DNA from: an uncultured Prevotellaceae bacterium
Lineage (GTDB): Bacteria > Bacteroidota > Bacteroidia > Bacteroidales > Muribaculaceae
NCBI GenBank assembly: GCA_900320245.1
Contig: ONRP01000026.1
Location: forward strand, 1-34,096
Length of the DNA: 34,096 bases
Direction: 5' to 3'
The stretch's first letter is position 1. Every line of letters begins with the position of its first letter. Made by a program: the position numbers and the translations under genes. The notes under the pieces were generated by a model. That model worked only from the letters and a program-made list of their open reading frames with translations. It did no database searches and was not told the DNA's origin. This document shows positions 1-9,134 of the stretch, in pieces.

Positions 1-50
1 CGAAGCCGGGAAGCCTTCTATTATATAATGTGTAGAGTAACAGCGCGGGA

Positions 51-2210
51 TTAATCCTCGTCCTGCTTGTTCTCCTCGTACTCCTTGAGCAACTGAGCCT
101 GCACGTCGGCGGGCACGAGTTCGTAACTCGAGAACTTCATACTGAACGAAGCGCGGCCACCCGAGATGGAACTCAGGGAGGTGCTGTAACTCGACATCTC
201 CTTCAGGGGGATGCGGGCCTTTACGCGCTCCAGACCGTTGGCGCTCGACATATCCATCATGATGCCGCGGCGGCCCTGCAGGTCGCTCTGTACACCACCC
301 ATGCAGTCGGCGGGCAACAGGATTTCGACGTCATAGACGGGCTCCAACACCTTGGGGTTGGCGTCGCGGAAGGCGGTCGAGAAGGCGTTACGGGCTGCCA
401 GACGGAACGAGATTTCGTTACTGTCTACCGGGTGCATCTTACCATCGTAGATGCATACGCGCACGTCGCGGGCATAACTACCGGTCAACGGACCCTGCTC
501 CATGCGGTCCATGATACCCTTCACGATAGCGGGGATGAAGCGGGCATCGATGGCACCACCGACGATACAGTTATACACAACAAGCATACCGCCCCATTCC
601 ATGGGAATCTCCTGCTTGTCCTTGATGTTCATCTTGTACTCCTGGTTGCCGAACTTGTAGGTGTCAGGCTCGGGCATACCCTCGCGGTAGGGCTCCACGA
701 TCAGGTGAACCTCACCGAACTGGCCGCTACCACCCGACTGCTTCTTGTGACGATAGTCGGCACGGGCAGCCTTGGTGATGGTCTCGCGATAGGGGATGCG
801 GGGCTCCTGATACTCGATCTGGATCTTGTCGTTGTTCTCGATGTTCCACTTGAGCGTGCGCAGGTGGAATTCGCCCTGGCCCGATACGATGGTCTGGCGC
901 AACTCCTTGCTCTGCTCGATCAGCAGCGTGGGATCCTCCTCGTGCATGCGGTTGAGCACGGCACCCAGTTTCTCGGTCTCGCTCTCGTTCAGGGCGCGGA
1001 TGGCGCGCTGGAACTTGGGAGCGGGATAGGCAATAAAGTCAAACATGTGCTCGCAGCCCTTCTCGTTCAGGGTGTTGCCGCAGCGCACGTCTTTCAGTTT
1101 CACGGCTGCGCCGATGTCACCGGCGTGCAACTCGTCGATCGGGGTCTTGTTCTGGCCACAAACCACGTTGATCTGGGCAAGACGCTCCTTGCTGCCGCGG
1201 TTCATGTTGGTCAGGTCGGCACCGGCCTTGAGCGTGCCGCTCATTACCTTGAAGTAGGAAACCTCACCGATGTGGCTCTCTACCGAGGTCTTGAAGAAGA
1301 AGATGCTAACGGGACCGTTCTCGTCATACTTCACCTCATCACCGTTGGTGTTCTTGGGAGCGGGCATCTCGGTCACGTCGGGAACGATGGTGCTCATGAT
1401 CTCAAGCATGCGGTCGGTGCCGATGTTCTTCTCGGCGCTAACCAGTACCACGGGGAAGATGCTGCGGTCTACCATACCCAGGCGGATACCCTTGATGGCC
1501 TCCTCGTCGCTCAGCGTCATCTCGTCAAGGAACTTCATCATCAGTTCCTCATCGTTCTCGGCTGCCATCTCGAGCAGGGCCATGCGGTACTCCTCAGCCT
1601 TGTCGGCGTGGGCGCCGTCAATGTCGCTGGCGGTAGCCTTGCCACCGTCCTTGGGCCAGGTGTACTGCTTCATGGCCAGCACGTCTACCACGCTGTCAAA
1701 GCCGGGACCTGCGTTCACGGGGAACTGCAGGGCAACGACCTTGTTGCCGTAGGTCTCGCGCAACTGGTTGTATACGTTGTCAAAGTCGCACTTCTCGTCC
1801 TCGAGGCGGTTGATGACGAACATCAGCGGCTTGCCGATGCGCTCAACGGTGCGGAAGTTGTTCTGGGTACCTACATCTACGCCATTGCGGCCGTCAACGA
1901 CCAGGGCTGCGGTGTCGGTAACACTCAGTGCCGATACTGCGCCACCTACAAAGTCGTCACTGCCCGGGCAGTCAAAGAAGTTGAGTTTCTTGCCGTCTTT
2001 CTCAGCATAGAAAACGGTCGATGATACGGAGTAGCCGTACTCTTTCTCAACGGGGGTGTTGTCGCTCACGGTGTTACCGCCGTCGACGGTGCCCCTGCGG
2101 CTGATCGTGCCGCCCTCAAGGAGGATCGACTCGGTGAGAGTGGTCTTGCCAGCGCCTTTGCCACCGACGAGAGAGATGTTCTTGATCTCGTTTGTTTTGT
2201 AAACCTTCAT
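51..2210 (-). CDS. fusA2: EF-G paralogue (EF-G2/FusA2 type translation factor)
   Basis: A 719-residue protein with the full EF-G layout: N-terminal G domain, domain II near residues 300-390, and domains III-V to the C-terminus. It should act in ribosomal translocation. The P-loop is intact (G16 to T23, GGKGAGKT). The switch II motif, DTPGH in ordinary EF-G, reads DCPGS (residues 80-84), so the catalytic histidine is a serine. The NKxD base-recognition motif reads NRLE (134-137). These changes match the Bacteroides EF-G2 group; from memory, B. thetaiotaomicron EF-G2 supports translation without GTP hydrolysis and is needed for gut colonisation. The canonical fusA is not in this window. The gene is divergent from hemW and appears to be transcribed alone. 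It is clearly an EF-G paralogue; loss of GTPase activity is inferred from the residues. Confidence 0.9.
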   Translation of the reverse strand: MKVYKTNEIKNISLVGGKGAGKTTLTESILLEGGTISRRGTVDGGNTVSDNTPVEKEYGYSVSSTVFYAEKDGKKLNFFDCPGSDDFVGGAVSALSVTDTAALVVDGRNGVDVGTQNNFRTVERIGKPLMFVINRLEDEKCDFDNVYNQLRETYGNKVVALQFPVNAGPGFDSVVDVLAMKQYTWPKDGGKATASDIDGAHADKAEEYRMALLEMAAENDEELMMKFLDEMTLSDEEAIKGIRLGMVDRSIFPVVLVSAEKNIGTDRMLEIMSTIVPDVTEMPAPKNTNGDEVKYDENGPVSIFFFKTSVESHIGEVSYFKVMSGTLKAGADLTNMNRGSKERLAQINVVCGQNKTPIDELHAGDIGAAVKLKDVRCGNTLNEKGCEHMFDFIAYPAPKFQRAIRALNESETEKLGAVLNRMHEEDPTLLIEQSKELRQTIVSGQGEFHLRTLKWNIENNDKIQIEYQEPRIPYRETITKAARADYRHKKQSGGSGQFGEVHLIVEPYREGMPEPDTYKFGNQEYKMNIKDKQEIPMEWGGMLVVYNCIVGGAIDARFIPAIVKGIMDRMEQGPLTGSYARDVRVCIYDGKMHPVDSNEISFRLAARNAFSTAFRDANPKVLEPVYDVEILLPADCMGGVQSDLQGRRGIMMDMSSANGLERVKARIPLKEMSSYSTSLSSISGGRASFSMKFSSYELVPADVQAQLLKEYEENKQDED

Positions 2211-2275
2211 TAGTGATTTTGTTGTTAAATGGTTGTTATTTAGTGGATTGATATTTTAGTCTGCTAAACAGCCTG

Positions 2276-2308
2276 CAAAATTACTAATTTTTTGCCGTTT
2301 TTCCCAAC
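2276..2308 (-). promoter_or_regulatory. Bacteroidetes-type promoter of the EF-G2 gene
   Basis: On the minus strand the -7 element TAATTTTG lies at 2283-2276, and a weak -33 element (GTTG) lies 21 bases upstream at 2308-2305. This predicts a leader of about 60 bases before the ATG at 2210. The match to TAnnTTTG is exact; the -33 match is partial. Confidence 0.6.
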
Positions 2309-2432
2309 ATTATTAAAAAGAAATTTTCAACATATTGCTAAAATGCTGTGCAAGGGCGCTTCTTCGGGCCTTTTTAGGGGTTGGAGAGGGCCTTTTGCAG
2401 GGCATGTTGCGCCGGGGTAGGGGAAATTTGTG

Positions 2433-2440
2433 TATCTTTG
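2433..2440 (+). promoter_or_regulatory. -7 promoter element of hemW
   Basis: TATCTTTG is an exact TAnnTTTG element. It ends only seven bases before the hemW ATG at 2448, so the transcript should be leaderless or nearly so. The best upstream TTG (2407-2409) is spaced slightly too far for a good -33 box. The element also rules out an in-frame start at 2430, which would lie upstream of the transcription start. Confidence 0.65.
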
Positions 2441-2447
2441 CGTCATC

Positions 2448-3584
2448 ATGGCTGGAGTGTATGTACATATCCCATTCTGTGCCCGTCGTTGCTCCTACTG
2501 CGACTTCTTCTCGACGTTGCAACTGGCCGAGGCGGGCGGCGATTATGTCGAGGCGGTCATCGCCGAGGCGGCGATGCGTCGCGGTGAGTTGCGCGGTGAG
2601 CCCGTGACAACACTCTATCTGGGCGGCGGCACGCCGTCGTTGCTGCCCTCGCCGCTGTTGTCAAGGCTTGTCGTCGGCTTGAAAGAGGCGATAGACTTGT
2701 CGGGACTTGTAGAGTTCACCGTCGAGGCCAATCCCGACGATGTGACAGCGCACTGGTGTGCCGCTCTGTCACAACTGGGCGTGAACCGCGTGAGCATGGG
2801 CGTGCAGTCGTTCGAGGACGATATCCTGCGCCTCATCGGCCGACGGCACACGGCGCGGCAGGCGGTCGAGGCGGTGGGGCACCTGCGTGGGTTCGGCATC
2901 ACCAATGTCAGCATCGATCTCATCTTCGGACTGCCAGGGCAGACCGTGACCTCTTGGACCGAATCGGTTCGACAGGCTATTGACTTGGCCCCCAGCCACA
3001 TTTCGGCCTATGGCCTCACCTACGAGGAGGGTACGCGCCTGTGGCATCAGCGCGAGCGCGGCGAGGTCACCGAGGTGTCCGAACAGCAGTGCCTGGAGAT
3101 GTACCGCATTCTCATCGAGGAGTTGCAGTCCGCCGGCTATGAGCATTATGAAATCTCCAATTTCGCCCTGCCGGGATACCGTTCGCACCACAATTCCTCC
3201 TATTGGAACGATACGCCCTATCTGGGGCTCGGTGCGGCTGCCCACAGTTATGACGGCACCGTCAGGCGTGCCAACGTGTGTGACCTGCGGCAGTATATCG
3301 ACAGCATCCGTGGTGGAGTACCGGCCTATGTCGAGGAGCAAATGACCTGGCAGGAGCGCTATGACGAGCGTGTGATGCTGGGACTGAGGACCAGCGAGGG
3401 CGTCGATGCCGGCCGCCTGCGTCAAGACTTCGGCGACGAGGCTTGGCAACACTTTACACGTGAGGCTCGCCGTCACCTCCAGGCCGGCAACCTGCGTGTG
3501 GCCGGGGACGGCAACTACGTGCTGTCACGTGACGGTATCATGCTCAGCGACAGCATCATCCGCGACCTCATGTGGGATGAGTAG
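2448..3584 (+). CDS. hemW: HemW-like radical SAM protein
   Basis: A 378-residue radical SAM protein of the HemN/HemW family. The [4Fe-4S] cluster motif CxxxCxxC is formed by C11, C15 and C18 and is followed by D-F, as in HemW; true coproporphyrinogen dehydrogenase HemN has a fourth cysteine there. The GGGTPS motif follows near residue 57, and a HemN-type C-terminal domain occupies the last third. HemW proteins are often misnamed coproporphyrinogen III oxidase but are thought to bind or deliver haem. The start at 2448 is chosen because the -7 promoter element lies just upstream and because HemW proteins begin with this short VYVHIPFC segment. The gene converges on the AlkD-like gene, with only 20 bases between stops. 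Confidence 0.88.
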   Translation: MAGVYVHIPFCARRCSYCDFFSTLQLAEAGGDYVEAVIAEAAMRRGELRGEPVTTLYLGGGTPSLLPSPLLSRLVVGLKEAIDLSGLVEFTVEANPDDVTAHWCAALSQLGVNRVSMGVQSFEDDILRLIGRRHTARQAVEAVGHLRGFGITNVSIDLIFGLPGQTVTSWTESVRQAIDLAPSHISAYGLTYEEGTRLWHQRERGEVTEVSEQQCLEMYRILIEELQSAGYEHYEISNFALPGYRSHHNSSYWNDTPYLGLGAAAHSYDGTVRRANVCDLRQYIDSIRGGVPAYVEEQMTWQERYDERVMLGLRTSEGVDAGRLRQDFGDEAWQHFTREARRHLQAGNLRVAGDGNYVLSRDGIMLSDSIIRDLMWDE

Positions 3585-3604
3585 AAAGACTTTAAAACTG
3601 GTGT

Positions 3605-4180
3605 CTATCGGCAGTCCAGTTCTTCCAGAATATCATTAAGCAATCCGGTTAGGGACTGTTGGCTTTGGGCGGCTTCGTGCTCGACGATGGCACGCAGCGA
3701 GGCGCTGGGCTGCACCTTGCCTGTGAGCAGCAGATTGAGCAGCAGACGGTAGCCCGTGTACTTGATCAATGGTTTGTCATCGGCGATGAGTTGGCGGAAC
3801 AGCGCGTCGCTGCCGTCGATGTGCCGTAACAACTTGTGGCACAGGTTGTCGGCAACCTCAACGGTCTCGACGCTGCTGCACCACTGCAGAGCCTCATGAG
3901 CAGTCATCAGCGGGGCAGGGTAGAGCATGGGCGCTGCCAGGCGGCATTCGCGGGAATGGGTGTCGTTCCACAACTCTTGGGAGACGGCGGCGCGGGTGTT
4001 CTCGTCCAAGCCCTCAGCGATGCGGCGTGCAATGGCTGTCATATCAACCAGCAGGCATCCCATAATCATGGTGTGCGGGTCGCCGGCCTTGCGCAGTTTG
4101 TCGGCCACAATGCCGTTGCGGAAGGCAAAAAACTCCTTCCGTATCCCTTTGATGTTCTCTTGTACTATATTCGTGTCCAT
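3605..4180 (-). CDS. AlkD-like HEAT-repeat protein (DNA alkylation repair family)
   Basis: A protein of about 191 residues made almost wholly of predicted helices. It contains a stretch of the form LW....SRE.RLAAPML, typical of HEAT-repeat DNA glycosylases of the AlkC/AlkD superfamily. AlkD-type enzymes excise cationic alkylated bases without flipping them, but this assignment rests on motif resemblance, so catalysis is not established. The start at ATG 4180 is preferred over an in-frame ATG at 4237: the extra 19 residues are basic and low in family character, and a purine-rich GGAAAGG lies before 4180. It follows uvrA on the same strand with an 84-base gap, and no consensus promoter was found there, so the two repair genes may be co-transcribed. 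Confidence 0.6.
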   Translation of the reverse strand: MDTNIVQENIKGIRKEFFAFRNGIVADKLRKAGDPHTMIMGCLLVDMTAIARRIAEGLDENTRAAVSQELWNDTHSRECRLAAPMLYPAPLMTAHEALQWCSSVETVEVADNLCHKLLRHIDGSDALFRQLIADDKPLIKYTGYRLLLNLLLTGKVQPSASLRAIVEHEAAQSQQSLTGLLNDILEELDCR

Positions 4181-4222
4181 CGATAAAAAACCTTTCCGTC
4201 TTCGCTTGAATTCGTAATAATT

Positions 4223-4267
4223 GAATGCGGATGCCAATTAGTTAAATTCGCGAAATTCGTAGTTTTA
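4223..4267. repeat. Degenerate direct repeat, copy A (3' side of uvrA)
   Basis: This 45-base stretch, starting gaatgcgga and containing ATTCGCGNAATTCG and GTTTTA, matches 7235-7279 at about 34 of 45 positions in the same orientation. It overlaps the uvrA stop codon. The core is itself iterated (AAATTCGCG then AAATTCGTA). Confidence 0.5.
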
Positions 4268-7069
4268 TGAAGAGAGTTTCTCGGCCAGGAAGCGTCCGGT
4301 GTAACTCTCCTTGCAGCGCACCACCTCTTCGGGCGTGCCTTCGACTACGATGTTGCCGCCCTTCTCGCCGCCCTCGGGCCCCAGGTCGATGATGTGGTCG
4401 GCACACTTGATGACCTCCAGGTTGTGCTCGATGATGACCACCGTGTGCCCGTTGCCGATGAGTTGGTCAAACGAGCGCATCAGCGTGTTGATGTCATGCA
4501 GGTGCAGTCCCGTTGTTGGCTCGTCAAAGATGAACATCGTGTTGCCCTGGCGCTCGCCGCTCAGGTAGTAGGCGAGTTTCACGCGCTGGTTCTCGCCGCC
4601 CGACAGTGTTGACGACGACTGCCCCAGTTTGATATAGCCCAGACCCACATCCTGCAACGGTTTGAGCCGTCGCACAATCTTGTGCTCGTTATAGGTGTTG
4701 GACTCGTTGAAGAACTCGATGGCCTGGTTCACCGTCATGTCCAGCACGTCGCTGATGGTCTTGTCGCGGAAGGTCACGTCCAGCGCGTTGCGGCTGAAGC
4801 GTTTGCCGTGGCAGGCCTCGCACGTCAACGTGATGTCGGCCATGAACTGCATCTCGATGGTGATGGTGCCCTCGCCCTTGCACTCCTCGCAGCGCCCGCC
4901 GGGGGAGTTGAACGAGAAGAAACTGGCGTTATAGCCCATCTGCTTGGACAACTGCTGCTGGGCGAACAACTGGCGTATCTCGTCAAAGGCCTTCAGATAG
5001 GTCGCGGCATTGCTGCGCGTGCTCTTGCCGATGGGCCCCTGGTCGATGAATTCCACGGCCTGCAGGCGGCTCAGGTCGCCGGCGATGCCGCTGTGGCTGC
5101 CGGGCACCTCGGCCGTCTGGTCATAGTTGCGGGCCAGGGCGGGGTAGAGGATCTTGCCCACCAACGTCGATTTGCCCGAGCCGCTCACGCCGGTAACGAC
5201 GGTCATCACGCCCAGCGGGAACTTGACGTTGATGTTCTTGAGGTTGTTCTGTGTGGCGCCTTTGACCTCGATGTATTGGCTCCACTTGCGGCGTCGCTTG
5301 GGCAAGGGAATGGACAACGCACCGGTGAGGTATTTGGCGGTGTAACTCTCGGTGGCCTCGGCCAACTTGTCGACGGGTCCCTGATAGGTGATACGTCCGC
5401 CGTTGCGGCCTGCCTCGGGACCCACGTCAATCAGGTAGTCGGCACTGCGGATGATGTCCTCGTCGTGCTCGACCACCACCACGGTGTTGCCCATCTGCTG
5501 CAGCATGCGTAGCACATGGATCAGCCGGTGGGTGTCGCGCGGATGCAGGCCGATGGATGGCTCGTCGAGGATGTACACCGAGCCCACGAGCGAACTGCCC
5601 AGGGCGGTTGCCAGGTTGATGCGTTGGCTCTCGCCGCCCGACAGCGTCGACGACAGGCGGTCCAGCGTCAGGTAGCCCACACCCACGTCACACAGGTACT
5701 CAAGACGGCTGTTGACCTCGGTGAGCAGACGCTTGGCAATCTGGGCGTCGGTATCGTCGAGTTTGAGGTCCTGGAACCATTGCCTCAGGTCCTTGACCGG
5801 CATGCGCACCATCTCGCTGATGGTGATGCCGCCCACCTTCACGTAGCCCGCCTGCGGTTTCAGCCGCGTGCCGTGGCAGTCGGGACACACCGTCTTGCCG
5901 CGGTAGCGCGACAGCAGCACGCGGAACTGGATGGCGTAGGACTTGCTCTTGACCCACTCAAAGAAGCCGTCGATGCCGCTCCACCGGCCGTCGCCCGAGC
6001 CGTGCCACAGCAGGTCGCGCTGCTGTGGTGTCAGTTCGTGGTAGGGCTTGTGGATGGGGAAATCGTATTGTGAGGCCACATGCATGAACTCGCGCTTCCA
6101 CTCGCTCATCACCTGGCCGCGCCAGCACATCACCGCGTCGTCATACACCGAACGGCTACGGTCGGGAATGACCAGGCTCTCGTCGATGCCGATGACCGAG
6201 CCGAAGCCCTCGCACGTGGGACATGCGCCAAGCGGGTTGTTGAAGTTGAACATCAGGTCGCTGGGTTCGTCAAAGGTCATTCCGTCCAGTTCGAACCGCT
6301 TGGAGAAGCGGTGCTCGACCATCGTCCCGTCCTGTTGCCACACCATCACGATGCACTCGTCCTTGCCCTCATAGAAGGCGGTCTGCAACGAGTCCAGCAG
6401 GCGCATCTCGTCGTCGCGGTTGTGCGTCACCGCCATGCGGTCGATGAGCAGGCGGTAGTCGCTCGCTTTGGGTTCGTTGTCGGCCTCCATGACCTGGGCG
6501 ATGTCCACAAAGCGGCCGTCACGAGTCACCAGGCGCGAGTAGCCCCCCTTGACCAGGATGTCGAGTTGGGTGCGCACGTCGCGGCCTTCGGGCACATGCA
6601 GTTCGGTCATCAGGGCCAGGCGGGTGCCGTCAGGATAACTGTTGATGCAGTCGATGACGTCGCCCGAGGTGTGCTTTTTCACCATTTCGCCCGAGATGGG
6701 CGAGAAGGTCTTGCCCACGCGGGCAAACAGCAGCCTCAGGTAGTCGTAGATCTCGGTGCTCGTGCCCACCGTGCTGCGGGAGTTGCGCGTCACCGTGCGC
6801 TGCTCGACGGCGATGGCCGGCGGCAGACCGCGGATGAAGTCGCAGTCGGGCTTGGTCATGCGCCCCATGAACTGGCGCGCATAGGACGACAGACTCTCCA
6901 CGTAGCGGCGTTGCCCCTCGGCATACAGCGTGTCGAAGGCCAGCGACGACTTGCCGCTGCCCGACAGGCCCGTCACCACGACAAACTTGCCGCGCGGTAT
7001 CGCCACGTCAACGTCCTTCAGGTTGTTGACGCGGGCACCCTTGATGATGATGTCTCCTCTGGTAGCCAT
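4265..7069 (-). CDS. uvrA: Excinuclease ABC subunit A
   Basis: A 934-residue UvrA, the damage-recognition ATPase of nucleotide excision repair. It acts as a dimer with UvrB at DNA lesions. Both ABC modules are visible: Walker A GLSGSGKS at residues 34-41 and GVSGSGKS in the second half, with signature motifs LSGGESQR and LSGGENQR. The zinc-binding cysteine pairs are present (CPTC and CPDC in the first module, CEEC and CEAC in the second). The ATG at 7069 is chosen because the protein then begins [17 protein letters not shown], the normal family N-terminus, and a perfect promoter sits about 20 bases upstream. A longer reading frame to 7246 runs through that promoter and is cysteine-rich with no family match. 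The AlkD-like gene lies downstream. Confidence 0.97.
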   Translation of the reverse strand: MATRGDIIIKGARVNNLKDVDVAIPRGKFVVVTGLSGSGKSSLAFDTLYAEGQRRYVESLSSYARQFMGRMTKPDCDFIRGLPPAIAVEQRTVTRNSRSTVGTSTEIYDYLRLLFARVGKTFSPISGEMVKKHTSGDVIDCINSYPDGTRLALMTELHVPEGRDVRTQLDILVKGGYSRLVTRDGRFVDIAQVMEADNEPKASDYRLLIDRMAVTHNRDDEMRLLDSLQTAFYEGKDECIVMVWQQDGTMVEHRFSKRFELDGMTFDEPSDLMFNFNNPLGACPTCEGFGSVIGIDESLVIPDRSRSVYDDAVMCWRGQVMSEWKREFMHVASQYDFPIHKPYHELTPQQRDLLWHGSGDGRWSGIDGFFEWVKSKSYAIQFRVLLSRYRGKTVCPDCHGTRLKPQAGYVKVGGITISEMVRMPVKDLRQWFQDLKLDDTDAQIAKRLLTEVNSRLEYLCDVGVGYLTLDRLSSTLSGGESQRINLATALGSSLVGSVYILDEPSIGLHPRDTHRLIHVLRMLQQMGNTVVVVEHDEDIIRSADYLIDVGPEAGRNGGRITYQGPVDKLAEATESYTAKYLTGALSIPLPKRRRKWSQYIEVKGATQNNLKNINVKFPLGVMTVVTGVSGSGKSTLVGKILYPALARNYDQTAEVPGSHSGIAGDLSRLQAVEFIDQGPIGKSTRSNAATYLKAFDEIRQLFAQQQLSKQMGYNASFFSFNSPGGRCEECKGEGTITIEMQFMADITLTCEACHGKRFSRNALDVTFRDKTISDVLDMTVNQAIEFFNESNTYNEHKIVRRLKPLQDVGLGYIKLGQSSSTLSGGENQRVKLAYYLSGERQGNTMFIFDEPTTGLHLHDINTLMRSFDQLIGNGHTVVIIEHNLEVIKCADHIIDLGPEGGEKGGNIVVEGTPEEVVRCKESYTGRFLAEKLSS

Positions 7070-7088
7070 TATTGAAAATTCGAGCCCG

Positions 7089-7120
7089 CAAAGGTACACA
7101 TTTTTCGTGAGAAAACCAAA
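7089..7120 (-). promoter_or_regulatory. Promoter of uvrA
   Basis: On the minus strand, TTTG (7120-7117) and TACCTTTG (7096-7089) are separated by 20 bases, an exact match to the Bacteroidetes housekeeping promoter. The predicted leader is about 14 bases. No SOS-type operator was recognised around it. Confidence 0.85.
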
Positions 7121-7234
7121 CTCCGAATTCTCTGTAAACACTCTTAGCCGTTCGTGCTGAGAAAAGGGAAAGCAGGAAATACAACAAATTCCAAAGCATC
7201 CACATCCCTTTTTATAGTCAGCTCTTACTTTGTG

Positions 7235-7279
7235 GAATGCGGACACTAGCCAGTTTGATTCGCGTAATTCGGGGTTTTA
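7235..7279. repeat. Degenerate direct repeat, copy B (5' side of uvrA)
   Basis: Partner of the repeat at 4223-4267, in the same orientation, with about three quarters identity over 45 bases. The rest of the 330-base divergent spacer between uvrA and the BspA-like gene holds the two promoters listed here; nothing else was recognised in it. Confidence 0.5.
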
Positions 7280-7322
7280 AAAGGATTGCTGTACCCCGAT
7301 TTGAGGATTTTGTGGTTTTTTA

Positions 7323-7353
7323 TTTGTTTTATGGTAAATTGTTACTAAATTTG
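7323..7353 (+). promoter_or_regulatory. Promoter of the BspA-like gene
   Basis: TTTG (7323-7326), a 19-base spacer and TAAATTTG (7346-7353) match the Bacteroidetes consensus exactly. The leader before the ATG at 7400 would be about 40 bases. Confidence 0.8.
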
Positions 7354-7399
7354 CCAGAAATCTAACCAACTGGACATTTAACCCAAACTTTTAACTGAT

Positions 7400-8962
7400 A
7401 TGAAAAAATTATTATTACTTAAACTGTTTGCCCTTGTGGCAGCCATGATGTGCGCCCTCGGCGCCAGCGCTGTCGAGGCCTATGCCTGCTACACGTCATC
7501 GAACACGACGTTGACGTTCTATTACGATAACCAGCGCAACAACCGCACGGGCAAGACCTACGACCTAAACACAGGCAACTATGTACCAGGGTGGATCACC
7601 GACATCTCCACTGGACCCGAAGTGACCAAAGTGGTCTTTGACTCCTCGTTCGCAGGTGCCCGCCCGACGACCACCTTCAGTTGGTTTTATTACACGATGG
7701 AACTTGAATCCATCACGGGCATGAGTTACCTGAACACCAGTGAGGTGACCAATATGGATTGGATGTTTACGAGTTGTAGAAAACTTACGAGCCTTGATTT
7801 GAGCAGTTTCAACACGTCCAATGTGACCAACATGTCTGGCATGTTCTTTGACTGCAGCAATCTGCGGACCATCTATGTGAGCGGTGGCTGGACCACGGCG
7901 GCTGTGACGAACTCCACAAATATGTTCTATAACTGCTCGAGCCTGGTGGGCGGCCAGGGCACGCCCTTTGATGCCAACCATACGGACAAGGCCTATGCTC
8001 ACATCGACGGCGGCCCCAGCAACCCGGGCTACTTCATGCCCCCCGAGGCCTATGCCTGCTACACGCCGTCGGATGGGACGCTGACCTTCTGCTACGACGG
8101 CCAGCGCGCTTCCCGCCCGGGCACGACCTACGACCTGAACACGGGAAGCAACGTCCCCGGTTGGATGATCGACGGCACCAATGCCAATGTGACCAAGGTG
8201 GTCTTTTACTCGTCGTTTGCCAATACCCGCCCGACGAGCACCCGCGCTTGGTTTTACGGAATGGAGAACCTTCAATCCATCACGGGCATGGAATACCTAA
8301 ATACATCTGAGGTGACAGAAATGAGTAACATGTTCTGCAGTTGTGGTTTGACAAGCATTGACTTGAGCCATTTCAACACCGAGAATGTGATATCAATGTA
8401 CGCTATGTTCTATTGGTGCCAGGGTTTAACGAGACTTGACTTGAGTAGTTTCAACACTGCTAAAGTTCAAAATATGCAACGAATGTTCCGTAGCAGTACC
8501 ATTACGAGCCTGGACCTAAGTTCCTTCAACACGTCAAGTGTGACAAACATGGCTGAGATGTTCACTTGGTGCAGTGACTTGACGACCGTATATGTCGGTG
8601 GCGGATGGGATACTGGTGCAGTAACTTCATCAAGCGATATGTTCGTTTTCTGCACTTCGCTAGTGGGTGGCATGGGCACGATCTATGATGCCAACCATAC
8701 GGACAAGGCCTATGCTCACATCGACGGCGGCCCCAGCAACCCGGGCTACTTCACCGCCAAGAACACTGGCATGCGTGGCGATGTGAATGGCGACCATGAT
8801 GTCAATATCAATGATGTGACGACATTGATCGATGTGGTGCTTGGAAAGGATGTCGAGTACAATGCCTCTGCTGCCGATTGCAACACTGCTTCGGGTGACG
8901 GTACCGTCGACATCAACGATGTGACCGAACTCATCGCCCGTGTTCTCACAGGCACTTGGTGA
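7400..8962 (+). CDS. Secreted BspA/DUF285 repeat protein with dockerin-like C-terminus
   Basis: A 520-residue predicted surface or secreted protein. A signal peptide (positive MKK, hydrophobic core, cleavage after ASA near residue 24) is followed by two tandem halves. Each half opens with AYACYT and closes with a block ending NPGYF. Both halves carry DUF285/BspA leucine-rich units of the form LTSLDLSSFNTSNVTNM..MF..C. The C-terminus (about 458-520) has two Ca-binding, dockerin-like segments (GDVNGDHDVNINDV and GDGTVDINDV). BspA-type proteins are linked to adhesion or host-protein binding; the ligand here is unknown. The two halves share an identical 67-base DNA segment (7970-8036 and 8687-8753), which points to recent duplication or gene conversion. 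It has its own promoter and appears monocistronic. Confidence 0.85.
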   Translation: MKKLLLLKLFALVAAMMCALGASAVEAYACYTSSNTTLTFYYDNQRNNRTGKTYDLNTGNYVPGWITDISTGPEVTKVVFDSSFAGARPTTTFSWFYYTMELESITGMSYLNTSEVTNMDWMFTSCRKLTSLDLSSFNTSNVTNMSGMFFDCSNLRTIYVSGGWTTAAVTNSTNMFYNCSSLVGGQGTPFDANHTDKAYAHIDGGPSNPGYFMPPEAYACYTPSDGTLTFCYDGQRASRPGTTYDLNTGSNVPGWMIDGTNANVTKVVFYSSFANTRPTSTRAWFYGMENLQSITGMEYLNTSEVTEMSNMFCSCGLTSIDLSHFNTENVISMYAMFYWCQGLTRLDLSSFNTAKVQNMQRMFRSSTITSLDLSSFNTSSVTNMAEMFTWCSDLTTVYVGGGWDTGAVTSSSDMFVFCTSLVGGMGTIYDANHTDKAYAHIDGGPSNPGYFTAKNTGMRGDVNGDHDVNINDVTTLIDVVLGKDVEYNASAADCNTASGDGTVDINDVTELIARVLTGTW

Positions 8963-8999
8963 GTTGGGAATTAGAAGTTAGCATCCGCACTCCTTTTAC

Positions 9000-9026
9000 C
9001 TCACGCTAAGACGCAAAGGCGCAAAG
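9000..9026 (-). repeat. Octamer-type intergenic repeat, inverted copy
   Basis: Read on the minus strand this is CTTTGCGCCTTTGCGTCTTA followed by GCGTGAG. It belongs to the same family as the plus-strand copies at 9151-9335 and the copies at 32415-32511. The unit is an octamer, CTTAGCGT or CTTTGCGT, repeated two or three times and closed by GAG. Confidence 0.65.
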
Positions 9027-9083
9027 TTTTTATGATTGCTCGCAAGAACTCGCAAACAATCGGCATCTGCACCCTTGGGGCTT

Positions 9084-9131
9084 AAAGACAACTTTTACAA
9101 CTCTTTAAATGAGTTTGTCCTTCTTGTCTTT
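9084..9131 (+). terminator. Possible terminator hairpin after the BspA-like gene
   Basis: AAAGACAA (9084-9091) pairs with TTGTCTTT (9124-9131), and an inner ACAACTC/GAGTTTGT stem has one bulge. The right arm is T-rich. It resembles the stronger hairpin at 24796-24864, which uses the same AAGACAAC/GTTGTCTT arms. The placement about 120 bases after the stop codon makes it a tentative terminator. Confidence 0.4.
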
Positions 9132-9134
9132 CTT

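Noticed and set aside
432-2024. Long open frame on the plus strand opposite the EF-G2 gene (530 codons)
   Set aside because: Its product is low-complexity, Leu/Val/His/Gly-rich and matches no family; it is the antisense shadow of a clearly conserved gene.
2430-2447. Upstream ATG extending hemW by six codons
   Set aside because: It overlaps the -7 promoter element and would lie upstream of the transcription start.
7070-7246. N-terminal extension of UvrA by 59 residues
   Set aside because: It crosses a perfect promoter and has no similarity to UvrA N-termini.
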